Both the position numbers and the translations under genes were made by a program. A model generated the notes under the pieces. The model searched no databases. It had not been told where the DNA came from and saw nothing but the letters and a program-made list of their open reading frames with translations. From an uncultured Opitutia bacterium (GTDB taxonomy: Bacteria > Verrucomicrobiota > Verrucomicrobiia > Opitutales > Opitutaceae), in NCBI GenBank assembly GCA_903873805.1, contig CAIQQB010000106.1, positions 38,672 through 102,671 of the forward strand: 64,000 bases of DNA. The letters run 5' to 3'. Of this stretch, positions 28,739-37,250 are shown in pieces (positions within the stretch are counted from its first letter, which is position 1; each line of letters opens with the position of its first letter).

Positions 28739-29818
28739 ATGAATCCGCTCCTGAAAAAGCTATCGTTTCTCGACCGCTATCTGACCCTCTGGATCTTCCT
28801 CGCGATGGGTGCCGGACTGCTGGCCGGACGGCTGGTGCCGGCGCTGCCCCGGGCGCTGACGGCGTGGAGCGTTGGCACGACCTCGATCCCGATCGCCCTC
28901 GGGCTCATCGTGATGATGTATCCGCCGCTGGCCAAGGTGCGTTACGAGGAGCTGGGCGACGTCTTCCGGGACCGGAAGGTGCTGCTGCTTTCGCTGGTGC
29001 AGAACTGGCTCGTGGGACCGGTCCTGATGTTTGCGCTGGCGGTGATCTTCCTGCGCCACCAGCCGGAGTATTTCGCCGGGCTGGTCCTGATCGGGCTGGC
29101 GCGGTGCATCGCGATGGTGATCGTGTGGAACGATCTCGCCGGCGGCAGCCGCGAATACTGCGCGGGACTGGTCGCGTTCAACGCGCTGTTCCAGGTGTTC
29201 TGCTACGCGCCGCTGGCCTGGCTGTTTCTCAAGGTGCTGCCGCCCCTCCTCGGCGTGGACCTGGGGGCCCTCGATCTGTCGAGCGTCACCATCGCCGCGG
29301 TGGCGCAGAGCGTGTTCATCTACCTCGGAATTCCGTTCCTCGCCGGTTGGCTGGGCCGCCGGCTGCTGCGCCGCGGTCCCGCGGGCACGGCGTGGTACGA
29401 CGGAAAATTTCTCCCGCTGATCAGCCCGCTGACGCTGACCGCGCTCCTCTTTACCATCTTTGTCATGTTTAGTCTGAAGGGTGACACGGTGCTGCGGATT
29501 CCGCTCGACGCCCTGCGGATTGCGGTGCCGCTGCTGGTGTATTTTGCGATCATGTTTTTCACTACGTTCTGGATGAGTGTGCGGGCGGGCACGGACTACG
29601 AAAAGGCGGCGACTCTGGCGTTCACGGCCTCGGGCAACAACTTCGAGCTGGCGATCGCCGTGGCGGTGGGGGTGTTCGGGCTCCAGTCGGGCGCGGCGTT
29701 TGCGGCGGTGGTCGGTCCGCTGGTCGAGGTCCCGGCGCTGATCGGCCTCGTGACCGTCGCCTTGTATTGGAAGCGCCGATTGGCCGCGCCGGTTGGCGCA
29801 AAAGCTACCCGGAGCTGA
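28739..29818 (+). CDS. acr3: Arsenite efflux permease Acr3 (ArsB type)
   Basis: 359 aa with ten helices, the standard Acr3 size. Signature blocks: [33 protein letters not shown] with the conserved Cys, [16 protein letters not shown] and [12 protein letters not shown]. It exports As(III) using the proton gradient. Last gene of the arsRC-DUF6428-acr3 operon; a perfect 11-bp stem follows the stop. Confidence 0.96.
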   Translation: MNPLLKKLSFLDRYLTLWIFLAMGAGLLAGRLVPALPRALTAWSVGTTSIPIALGLIVMMYPPLAKVRYEELGDVFRDRKVLLLSLVQNWLVGPVLMFALAVIFLRHQPEYFAGLVLIGLARCIAMVIVWNDLAGGSREYCAGLVAFNALFQVFCYAPLAWLFLKVLPPLLGVDLGALDLSSVTIAAVAQSVFIYLGIPFLAGWLGRRLLRRGPAGTAWYDGKFLPLISPLTLTALLFTIFVMFSLKGDTVLRIPLDALRIAVPLLVYFAIMFFTTFWMSVRAGTDYEKAATLAFTASGNNFELAIAVAVGVFGLQSGAAFAAVVGPLVEVPALIGLVTVALYWKRRLAAPVGAKATRS

Positions 29819-29827
29819 GGAAAAGTA

Positions 29828-29887
29828 GGAAACCAGGAAAGATCCCGGCTTTAGAAGGTTCGCTCCGTTTCCCGGCTCCTGGTTTCC
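29828..29887. terminator. Long inverted repeat after acr3
   Basis: GGAAACCAGGA (29828-29838) pairs exactly with TCCTGGTTTCC (29877-29887), which is followed by TTCTTC. Possible terminator of the ars operon; the 38-base loop is long, so it may instead be one of the dispersed repeats. Confidence 0.5.
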
Positions 29888-29957
29888 TTCTTCACATTGC
29901 TGCGGCCAACCTTTCCATTGCGTGGCGCGGCAAATGCGTCTGCGCTGACGGCCCTTC

Positions 29958-30557
29958 ATGCAACTCGACATTCCCGCCGGCGACTTTGCCGGGTATCTCT
30001 TCGACCTCGACGGCACGCTGATCGACACGATGCCGGTGCATTTTCTCGCCTGGGAGGAGGCGATGCAGTCCGCCGGGTTGCGCGGGCCGCTCGACGAGGA
30101 CTATTTCTACAGCCTGGGCGGGATGCCGACGCATCACGTCGCCGAACTCATGGGTCGGCGTTACGGACTCACCCTCGACCCGGCGCGCGTCACCCACGAG
30201 AAGGAGCTGCGTTACCTCGAGGTGCTGAAATCCGGCGTGACGCTGATCGCACCGGTGGTCGAGTTTGCGCGCCGGGTGGCCGTGACGCACCCTTGCGCGA
30301 TCGTGACGGGTGGGGCGCCCGATGTGGCGCACCCGGCGCTGGCGGCGGCGGGGCTGACGGAGCTGTTCAAGATCGTCGTGACGCCCGCGGATGTGCCGGT
30401 CGGCCGGGGCAAGCCGGCCCCCGACATGTTCCTCCTCGCCGCCGAGCGGATGGGCGTATTGCCCGGGAAATGCCTGGTGTTTGAGGACGCCGAGCCGGGC
30501 ATCCTCGGGGCGCGCGCCGCCGGAATGAAGGTCGTCCACGTGCCGAGCCGGCGATGA
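29958..30557 (+). CDS. HAD-superfamily phosphatase (beta-phosphoglucomutase-like)
   Basis: 199 aa. HAD motif I FDLDGTLIDTMPVH near residue 15, a helical cap (subfamily IA), motif II in AIVTGG, motif III Lys in GRGKPAPDMFL, and motif IV FEDAEPGILGARAAGM. This is the layout of YqaB/beta-PGM-type sugar phosphatases. The substrate is likely a sugar phosphate. It stands alone ahead of hisC. Confidence 0.9.
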   Translation: MQLDIPAGDFAGYLFDLDGTLIDTMPVHFLAWEEAMQSAGLRGPLDEDYFYSLGGMPTHHVAELMGRRYGLTLDPARVTHEKELRYLEVLKSGVTLIAPVVEFARRVAVTHPCAIVTGGAPDVAHPALAAAGLTELFKIVVTPADVPVGRGKPAPDMFLLAAERMGVLPGKCLVFEDAEPGILGARAAGMKVVHVPSRR

Positions 30558-30626
30558 GGGGTTGCACGCGGGCGCTGATTAAAGGCTTTTTCCCCGGCGG
30601 TGGATAGGCTTCACTGGCTCCCCACC

Positions 30627-31721
30627 ATGAAGCTCGAAGCCCTCGTCAACCCCGCGATTCTCACGCAGCCGGTCTATGAGCCGGGCAAGCCGATCGAGAC
30701 GGTGGCGCGCGAGCTGGGGCTCGATCCGGCCACGATCATCAAGCTCGCCTCCAACGAAAACGCGTTCGGTCCGTCGCCCCGGGCGGTGGCGGCGGCGCGG
30801 GCGGCGCTGGGCGAGGCCCAGCTTTATCCGGACGGCGGCAGCTTCGCATTGCGGCAGAAGCTGGCGGCGCGGCACGGGCTGGCGCCGGAGCAGATCGTGC
30901 CCGGCAACGGCTCCAACGAGCTGCTCGAGCTTCTCGGCCACGTCTTCCTGCGGCCGGGCGACGAGGCCGTGATGGGGTTGCCGGCGTTTGTCGTCTACAA
31001 ACTCGTCGCGCTGCTCTTCGGCGCCAAGGCGGTCGAGGTGCCCCTCGTCAACCACCGCCACGACCTCACCGCGCTGGCGGCGGCCGTCACGTCGCGCACC
31101 AAGCTCGTCTTCCTGCCCAGCCCGAATAACCCGACCGGCACGGCCAACTCCGAGGCCGAGATCCTGGCGTTCGTGCGGGCGCTGCCGCCGCACGTCGTCT
31201 TCGTGTTCGACGAGGCCTACGCGGAGTTCGTGGAACAGCCGCCCGACCTGCGTCCGCTGATTCGCGAGGGGCGGCATGTGGTCTGCCTGCGGACGTTTTC
31301 CAAGATCTTCGGCCTGGCCTCGCTCCGCGTGGGCTACGGCTACACGAGTCCGGAAATTGCCGCGCTGCTCAACCGGGTGCGCCAGCCATTCAACGTCAAC
31401 GCCATCGGACAGGTCGCCGCCTGCGCCGCGCTGGACGACAGTGAGTTCACCGTGCGTTGCGGGCGCGACAACCGGGCGGGGCTGGCGCAGCTGGAAACGG
31501 GCTTCCGCCGCCTCGGGCTGGAATGGGTGCCGAGTGTGGCGAACTTCATCCTCGTGCGCGTGGGCGATGGCGCCGGCGTGTTCGCTGTGCTGCAGAAGCG
31601 GGGGGTGATCGTTCGGCCGCTGAAGCCCTACGGCATGCCCGACTGGCTGCGGGTGACGGTGGGCACGGCGTCGCAGAACGAACGCCTGCTGCGGGAGCTG
31701 GCCGCGGCGGTGAAGGGGTGA
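30627..31721 (+). CDS. hisC: Histidinol-phosphate aminotransferase
   Basis: 364 aa, fold-type I PLP enzyme; it transaminates imidazole-acetol phosphate in histidine synthesis. Motifs: KLASNENAFGPSP at the N-terminus, YPDGGSFALRQKLA, SPNNPTGT, the FDEAYAEF block and the PLP-lysine block RTFSKIFGLASLRVGYG. The ATG at 30627 gives MKLEALVNP. An ATG at 30600 would add nine residues. No other his genes are near. Confidence 0.94.
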   Translation: MKLEALVNPAILTQPVYEPGKPIETVARELGLDPATIIKLASNENAFGPSPRAVAAARAALGEAQLYPDGGSFALRQKLAARHGLAPEQIVPGNGSNELLELLGHVFLRPGDEAVMGLPAFVVYKLVALLFGAKAVEVPLVNHRHDLTALAAAVTSRTKLVFLPSPNNPTGTANSEAEILAFVRALPPHVVFVFDEAYAEFVEQPPDLRPLIREGRHVVCLRTFSKIFGLASLRVGYGYTSPEIAALLNRVRQPFNVNAIGQVAACAALDDSEFTVRCGRDNRAGLAQLETGFRRLGLEWVPSVANFILVRVGDGAGVFAVLQKRGVIVRPLKPYGMPDWLRVTVGTASQNERLLRELAAAVKG

Positions 31722-32054
31722 ATCGGTCATTGGCCGCAATCATGCGCAAAAAACGCAAAGATCGGAATTGGGCCGGACTCCTCCTTGTCGGGGCGCAGAC
31801 TTGCTGCGCCCTTTCCGCCGTCAGAGGGCTGGTCTCTCTTGCCTTGGGTCAGCTACACTTGGGCTGGCAATGGGTAGGGGCTTGCTTGACGACCCCCGTA
31901 GGGTGATCCCGAAAAGGGCGGCGACAAGCACCGCCCCTACCCATGTTCAGACGGTCCGCGGAGGGCGCAGCAAGTCTGCGCCCCTACAAAATCCGATTTT
32001 GGCCGATCATTCCTTGTGCCTTATTGTGGCCAATCCGTCTCAGAAAAGTTGCGC
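31722..32054. other. Repeat-filled intergenic region between hisC and the SpoU methyltransferase
   Basis: About 330 bases without a gene, almost wholly occupied by nested palindromes (see the repeat at 31790-31984). Confidence 0.7.
31790..31984. repeat. Nested palindromic repeat element
   Basis: Outer arms of 22 bp at 31790-31811 and 31963-31984 are exact reverse complements (core GCGCAGACTTGCTGCGC). Inside, ATGGGTAGGGG (31870-31880) pairs exactly with CCCCTACCCAT (31934-31944). The GTAGGGG ends resemble other palindromes in this window. Confidence 0.75.
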
Positions 32055-32795
32055 ATGAAGAAGGACGAACTCTCCATCTGCGGGCTGGCGGCGGTGCGGG
32101 CGCGGTTTGAGCGCGACGCGGGTTCGGTGCAGCGGCTGTTCTTCGACGACGCGACGGGCCGGAAGATTGGTCCCCTGTGCAAGGCGCTGGCCGCCGCACG
32201 CAAAGTCTACCGATGCGTGCCACCGGCCGAACTGGAGAAGATCGCGGGCACGCTGCACCACGGCGGCATTGTGGCGGTGGTCACGGTGCCGAAGTTGCGG
32301 GCGCCTTCGGCGGCGGAGGTGGCGGGCTGGGCGGCGCAACGCGCGCCGCTGCTGGTGCTCGACCGCATTGGCAACGCGCACAACCTCGGGGCCATCGCGC
32401 GCACGGCGGCCTTCTTCGGCGTGCCGCGACTGGTGCTGTCGGCCGATCCCACGGCCGCCCTGCCGGGCGAGGCCGCCCACCGGGTGGCCGAAGGCGGGTT
32501 GGAAGCGGTGGAGCTCTATCGCGTGCCCGACATCGCAGCGTTCTGCCGCGGACTGGCCCCGCATTATCTCGTGGCCGGCGCGGCGGTGCACGGCCGCGCG
32601 GTCACGCCGGCGGAGCTGCGGAGCCGGGCCGGCCGGCAACCGATTGCGCTCGTGCTGGGCAACGAGGAGCACGGCCTGGCCCCCGCGGTGGCGTCGGCCT
32701 GCGGCCAGCTGGTGCATATCCCCGGCGGCGACCGGGTGGAGTCGCTCAACGTGTCGGTGGCGGCGGCGGTGCTGATTTACGCGCTGCTCGTGTGA
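32055..32795 (+). CDS. SpoU/TrmH-family RNA 2'-O-ribose methyltransferase
   Basis: 246 aa. The N-terminal domain (about 1-85; ICGLAAVRARFERDAGSVQRLFF) is the RNA-binding SpoU substrate domain. The C-terminal SPOUT knot has motif 1 DRIGNAHNLGAIARTAAFFG, motif 2 ALVLGNEEHGL and motif 3 VESLNVSVAAAVLIY, all with the catalytic Asn/Arg/Glu/Ser residues. It methylates rRNA or tRNA. RlmB-like by layout; the exact target is not clear. Confidence 0.93.
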   Translation: MKKDELSICGLAAVRARFERDAGSVQRLFFDDATGRKIGPLCKALAAARKVYRCVPPAELEKIAGTLHHGGIVAVVTVPKLRAPSAAEVAGWAAQRAPLLVLDRIGNAHNLGAIARTAAFFGVPRLVLSADPTAALPGEAAHRVAEGGLEAVELYRVPDIAAFCRGLAPHYLVAGAAVHGRAVTPAELRSRAGRQPIALVLGNEEHGLAPAVASACGQLVHIPGGDRVESLNVSVAAAVLIYALLV

Positions 32796-32813
32796 GACCT
32801 GCTCCAGCAGCTT

Positions 32814-33671
32814 CTAATCGTTATCAACGCGTTCGATGTAGGGCTTGGAGACGCGGATCACGATGTCGTCCTTGCCCTCGATCGTCCGACCTTGGTCTGC
32901 ATAGTTGTGCTGAAGGTTGAACTCCACGTCGATTTTGAAGTCTGGACATGTCGGGTGCAGGAAGCGAACGGGCGAGTCAGTCTGCAGTCCGCCATCCTTG
33001 GGAAATCTGCTCTCGATCTGACTGCGGGGCATACCGACCTTGATGGTCTCAAAATCGGTCAGGCACTTCTCAACCCAAGTATAGCCTTCCCTGTTCATTG
33101 TAGCCAAGGGTGACGGCGCGGCCCCGACCGGGGCGGATAGCGCTGTTTGCCGGGCGGGCGGAAGCTGGGCGTGATAGATGGCCGCGACCGTATCGGCAAA
33201 CGCCTGCCTGAAATCGTCCACGACCCGGTAGCGCGCCCCACCCTCATCGCCACCGGGCAGTTGTTGCAGCTCGTTGAGGGCGGCCAGCAGATACTTGAAG
33301 GCCACCCCCGCCTTGGGCTCCTTGGTCAGATATACCTCCTGTTGGTCGCGGTAATCCTTAATCAGGTCGCTGAGCTCACTGACCATAGCCTTGCCCCACC
33401 AAGGTCCTGGATTGGATTGCGCTTGGTCATAGGCGACGCACGCCTTCATGTCGGCCAGTGCGCGGGCTAGGTCCGCACGGACTTTTTCAGCCGAGAAACT
33501 TTTGTCTGGGGAGGTCGAAACGCGAAGGGCTTCGTCGCCAGTTGAAATGGCCTGCTGAGCGGCTTCCCAATGGGTCGGCGGCGGGGGCGTGGCCGGTTCG
33601 GCTGCGTGGATGACGGTCGTGGCCAGCAAAAAAACCAGGCCAGCGTGAACCAAGATGCGGCAGTTTGGCAT
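32814..33671 (-). CDS. Secreted protein of unknown function
   Basis: 285 aa with a signal peptide (MPNCRILVHAGLVFLLATTV, cleavage likely after HAA). The middle is helical, rich in Ala/Gln/Leu. Near the C-terminus, FETIKVGMPRSQIESRFPKDGG looks like the SmpA/OmlA-type motif (a glycine-methionine turn then an acidic helix) found in small outer-membrane assembly proteins. Function unknown; it is convergent with the methyltransferase gene. Confidence 0.75.
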   Translation of the reverse strand: MPNCRILVHAGLVFLLATTVIHAAEPATPPPPTHWEAAQQAISTGDEALRVSTSPDKSFSAEKVRADLARALADMKACVAYDQAQSNPGPWWGKAMVSELSDLIKDYRDQQEVYLTKEPKAGVAFKYLLAALNELQQLPGGDEGGARYRVVDDFRQAFADTVAAIYHAQLPPARQTALSAPVGAAPSPLATMNREGYTWVEKCLTDFETIKVGMPRSQIESRFPKDGGLQTDSPVRFLHPTCPDFKIDVEFNLQHNYADQGRTIEGKDDIVIRVSKPYIERVDND

Positions 33672-33807
33672 GGGGAAAGAGGGGCTGCGCTACCCTGACA
33701 ACCAATCCGCTCACGCGCTCCAGGGCGAGACGTATGTTTTGGGGTGCTCCCAACTTTCAGCGACCGTCGCTTCGGTTTGCCCCGATCGTTGACTCCAAGA
33801 CGGGCCC

Positions 33808-35085
33808 TTACTCCGCCAGCGCGCGGCCGGCGTGCCAGCCGGTGGTCCAGGCGGACTGGAAGTTGAAACCGCCGGTAACGCCGTCGATGTCCAGCACCTC
33901 GCCCGCGAAATACAGGCCGGGACAGGCACGGCTTTCCATCGTGGCAAAATCCACCTCGCGCAGGCGCACGCCGCCGCACGTCACGAACTCCTCCTTGTTG
34001 GTGCTCTTGCCGGTGACGGCGAACTCGGCCGCGGCCAGCTGCGCGGCGAGGGCGGTGAGCGTGGAATTGGCCGCCCGGGACCAGGTGGCGTCGGGGGCAA
34101 AGCCGGCAGCGCTCGCAAGGCGTTCCCACAGGCGCGCGGGCACGCCGAACGGGTTGCCGGTGGCCACCTGCCGTTTGGGATTGGCGGTGCGGAACGCCGT
34201 GAGCTCCGCTTGGGTTTGCGCGAGCGTGCGCGGTGCGACCCAGTTGACGGCGAGAGAGAAACGATAGCCGGCCGCGTGGAGTTCCCGGGCACCCCAGGCG
34301 GACAGCTTCAGGATGGCCGGACCGCTCAGGCCCCAGTGGGTGATGAGCAGTGGGCCGGTCTCGCGAAGCTTGGTGTCGCGCACACTGGCGGAGGCGACCG
34401 GCACCGAGAGTCCGGCGAGGTCCTTGAGCCGCGGGTCGGCGACATTGAAGGTGAAGAGCGACGGCACAGGCGGCTCGATGCTGTGGCCGAGGGCCTGGGC
34501 GATTGTCAGACCGGCCGAGCCCTGGGTGCCACCGGTGGCCAGGAGCAGCCGGTCGGCCGGAATCTGTTCGCCGGTGGTGAGGGTGATTTGAAAAGTGGCG
34601 CGCGTTGACCCCAGCGTACTTTTGGAGTGCGCAAACAAACCGAGCGCGCCGGAGACGTCGCGCTCCACCTTTTTCAGCCCGCTGCGGGTGAAAACGCGCA
34701 CCCCGGCCTTGGCGGCGGCGGACTGGAGGCAGTTGACAATGGTGCCCGAGTCGTCGGTCACCGGAAACATGCGGCCGTCAGCCTCGGTCTTGAGCTCGAC
34801 TCCGCGGGCGGCAAACCACGCGACGGTGTCGGCCGGGCCAAAACGCGTGAGCGGCCCCCGCAGCTCGCGGCCGCCCCGCGGGTAGCGGGTCACCAGATCG
34901 CGGGGTTCGAAGCACGCATGGGTGACGTTGCAGCGGCCGCCGCCGGACACGCGGACCTTGGCCAGCGGATGGTTGGTCGCCTCATGCAGTTGCACGTCCG
35001 CCGTCGGATCGGCCTCTGCGCAGGCGATGGCGGCGAAAAATCCCGCCGCTCCTCCGCCCGCGATGACGATGCGTCTGGATCCCAT
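33808..35085 (-). CDS. HI0933/YhiN-family flavoprotein
   Basis: 425 aa. FAD-binding Rossmann motif VIAGGGAAGFFAAIACAE at the N-terminus, then the family motif KVRVSGGGRCNVTHA. Further blocks: LLATGGTQGS, THWGLSGPAIL and the C-terminal GLYFAGEVLDIDGVTGGFNFQ. These proteins are conserved flavin-dependent oxidoreductases of unclear substrate. A stretch around residue 140 (KKVERDVSGALGLF) is encoded by DNA that resembles the GTGGAGCGCGAC repeat found in ftsY and near 35.2 kb. Confidence 0.9.
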   Translation of the reverse strand: MGSRRIVIAGGGAAGFFAAIACAEADPTADVQLHEATNHPLAKVRVSGGGRCNVTHACFEPRDLVTRYPRGGRELRGPLTRFGPADTVAWFAARGVELKTEADGRMFPVTDDSGTIVNCLQSAAAKAGVRVFTRSGLKKVERDVSGALGLFAHSKSTLGSTRATFQITLTTGEQIPADRLLLATGGTQGSAGLTIAQALGHSIEPPVPSLFTFNVADPRLKDLAGLSVPVASASVRDTKLRETGPLLITHWGLSGPAILKLSAWGARELHAAGYRFSLAVNWVAPRTLAQTQAELTAFRTANPKRQVATGNPFGVPARLWERLASAAGFAPDATWSRAANSTLTALAAQLAAAEFAVTGKSTNKEEFVTCGGVRLREVDFATMESRACPGLYFAGEVLDIDGVTGGFNFQSAWTTGWHAGRALAE

Positions 35086-35239
35086 GTACCCGGCATCATG
35101 CGCGGGAGCGGGCGCTGGGCGGAAGCCGGAAATGGAGGGGTGGGGCGGACGAAAACCGTGTGATGGACTTCAAGGCGGAAGGTCGGACGACAGGGTCCCG
35201 CCACTCACGCGGCGGGCTACGAAGATCAAGGCCAGCGCG

Positions 35240-35275
35240 CCGGGGACGTCGCGCTCCACCTTCGAATGGGAAAGC
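35240..35275. repeat. Intergenic copy of the GTGGAGCGCGAC repeat
   Basis: On the minus strand, GGTGGAGCGCGACGTCCCCG continues with GCGCGCTGG. The same 5' block occurs inside ftsY (43431-43447) and in the flavoprotein gene (about 34645-34672). Confidence 0.5.
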
Positions 35276-35310
35276 AGGCCGGGATGCCTGCGCCAATTCA
35301 AGGCCGAGCG

Positions 35311-36291
35311 TCAGGTGTGGGCGACGCCGCCTTCCTCGTAAACGCCGAGGTGTCGGTAGCGCTCATAGCGGACTTCGAGGAGTTTTTCTCCCTCGAGGGC
35401 GCGGAGTTCCTTTAGATGCTTTTGCAGGGAGCGGCGGAGCGCGGCGGCGGCCTGCGTCGGGTCGTTGTGGGCGCCGCCGAAGGGCTCGGGGATCACCTCG
35501 TCGACAACGCCCAGTTTTTCCAGTTGGTCGGCGTTGAGCTTGAGGGCCTCGGCGGCGGCGGGTGCGGCTCCGGCGTCCTTCCAGAGGATGGCGGCGCAGC
35601 CCTCGGGCGAGATGACCGAATAATAGCTGTTCTCAAAGATGACCACCCGGTCGGTCACGCCGATGCCGAGGGCGCCGCCCGAGCCGCCCTCGCCGACGAC
35701 GACGGAGACGGATGGCACGCGGAGCATGGCCATCTCGCGCAGGTTCACGGCGATAGCTTCGGAAACATGGCGCTCCTCGGAGCCGATGCCGGGATAGGCG
35801 CCCGGGGTGTCGATGAAAGTGAGGAGGGGCAGGCCGAATTTTTCGGCGGTCTTCATCAGGCGCAGCGCTTTGCGGTAGCCCTCGGGCTGGGCCATGCCGA
35901 AATTGCGGGCAATCTTCTCCTTGGTTTCGCGGCCCTTCTGCTGAGCGATGATCATGACGGCCTCGCCGTCAAAAAACGCGGTGCCACCGACCAGGGCACG
36001 GTCGTCGTTAAACTGGCGGTCGCCATGCAGTTCCTCGAAGTTTTCGCAGATCAGCGCCACGTAATCGAGAGCGTAGGGCCGCCGGGGATGGCGGGCGATC
36101 TGGACCCGCTGCCAGGCATTGAGGTTGGAGTAGATCTCGCGCTGGGCGGCCTCGATTTTCACCTCGATGCCGGCGATCTCGTTGTGCAAGTCCGTCCCGG
36201 TTTCCAACGCCTGCTGCCGCAACTGCTCAAGCTGCGCCGTCAGCTCGCGCAGCGGCTTTTCAAATTCCAGCGTGTAGACGGGCTTTTCCAT
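35311..36291 (-). CDS. accA: Acetyl-CoA carboxylase carboxyltransferase subunit alpha
   Basis: 326 aa. Carboxyltransferase alpha makes malonyl-CoA with AccD for fatty acid synthesis. Family features: the N-terminal helical segment LEFEKPLRELTAQLEQLR, RHPRRPYALDYV, FIDTPGAYPGIGSEERH with the oxyanion hole, and VGEGGSGGALGIGVTDRV. Length is normal (about 315-325). accD is not in the window. Confidence 0.97.
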   Translation of the reverse strand: MEKPVYTLEFEKPLRELTAQLEQLRQQALETGTDLHNEIAGIEVKIEAAQREIYSNLNAWQRVQIARHPRRPYALDYVALICENFEELHGDRQFNDDRALVGGTAFFDGEAVMIIAQQKGRETKEKIARNFGMAQPEGYRKALRLMKTAEKFGLPLLTFIDTPGAYPGIGSEERHVSEAIAVNLREMAMLRVPSVSVVVGEGGSGGALGIGVTDRVVIFENSYYSVISPEGCAAILWKDAGAAPAAAEALKLNADQLEKLGVVDEVIPEPFGGAHNDPTQAAAALRRSLQKHLKELRALEGEKLLEVRYERYRHLGVYEEGGVAHT

Positions 36292-36606
36292 GGGGAGAAA
36301 TTGGCGTCCGGCCGGGGGCCTGTCAACGGGCGCGCTTGCAGAGGATTGGCGGTTGGGGGAGGGTGGAAAAGTCTCGGAAATGACGCTGAGGTCATTGGGA
36401 GCAATCCAGATGTCATCGGGCCGGCAGGAGGAGCCAACCCATGCGGCATGGATTGGGAAGTAGGGCCGGTCTGTGACCGGCCGCCCGAAGGCCAGTCAGA
36501 GACTGGCCCTACTTCAAACCGGCGGCCTGTCGATGGGGCGTTTCACATTAGCGTCGATTAGCGCGGATTAGCGGTTAACCCTCCGTGGATAATCAGGATT
36601 CCGCTC
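36292..36606. other. Intergenic region with repeats between divergent accA and yjbQ
   Basis: About 315 bases. Contains a palindromic element (36461-36512) and, near 36547-36575, a short phrase ATTAGCG repeated three times (ATTAGCGTCGATTAGCGCGG...). No gene seen. Confidence 0.6.
36461..36512. repeat. Palindromic repeat (TAGGGCCGGTCTGTGACCGGCC type)
   Basis: The left arm TAGGGCCGGTCTGTGACCGG pairs imperfectly with the right arm GGCCAGTCAGAGACTGGCCC, and each arm is itself a small hairpin. A close copy is at 52212-52260. Confidence 0.65.
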
Positions 36607-37026
36607 ATGCCCGTCCACCAAGCCACGCTCACGCTCCATCCCGCCGGACGGGGCACGCACGAAATCACTGCGGCGGTGGCGCGTGAGGTGGTGCGGAGCG
36701 GGTTGCGGTGCGGGGTGGTGACGGTGTTTTGTCAGCACACAAGCTGCAGCCTGGTCATCATGGAGAACGCGGATCCGACGGCGCGGCGCGACCTGGAGGC
36801 GTGGCTGGACCGGCTGGTGCCGGAGGACGATCCGCATTTTGAGCACACGCTGGAGGGGCCGGACGACATGCCGGGCCACATCAAGATGGCGCTGACGCGG
36901 ACGAGTGAGAGTGTGCCTTTTGCCGACGGCCGGATGCTGCTGGGTACCTGGCAGGGAATTTTCCTCTGGGAGCATCGCCGCGGCCGGTATGAGCGGACGG
37001 TGATTGTGACGGTGCTGGGGGAGTGA
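36607..37026 (+). CDS. YjbQ family (UPF0047) protein
   Basis: 139 aa, exact family size. Motifs: FCQHTSCSLVIMENADP, then DDMPGHIKMALTRTSESVPFADGRMLLGTWQGIFLWEHR, the YjbQ signature with conserved His/Cys/Glu. Members show weak thiamine-phosphate synthase activity; the true role is unclear. Starts at ATG 36607. Confidence 0.92.
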   Translation: MPVHQATLTLHPAGRGTHEITAAVAREVVRSGLRCGVVTVFCQHTSCSLVIMENADPTARRDLEAWLDRLVPEDDPHFEHTLEGPDDMPGHIKMALTRTSESVPFADGRMLLGTWQGIFLWEHRRGRYERTVIVTVLGE

Positions 37027-37116
37027 GGATGGCTGGAGGGTAGAAGGACTCAGAGAAAAGAGTGGTTGGCATCGGCCCGAGGTGCGGCGATTGCAACTAG
37101 GCGCGAGGGGTTTGCT

Positions 37117-37190
37117 GTAGCCGGGGTCGCTGACCCCGGTGTCTCTTTTTTAACAACCGAAATCCCCGGGGTCAGCGACCCCGGCTACAA
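37117..37190. repeat. 74-base palindromic repeat in a convergent intergenic gap (copy 1)
   Basis: Begins TGTAGCCGGGGTCGCTGACC and ends with the reverse complement GGTCAGCGACCCCGGCTACA. The middle is unrelated to copy 2 at 57220-57293, but the length is identical. It lies between the 3' ends of yjbQ and the fumarase gene, so it may act as a two-way terminator. Confidence 0.75.
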
Positions 37191-37250
37191 CCAGCAAGGC
37201 TCGACACGAGGTCGCACCTTTCGGAGCGGACGGCTGGACGATGACCGCGA

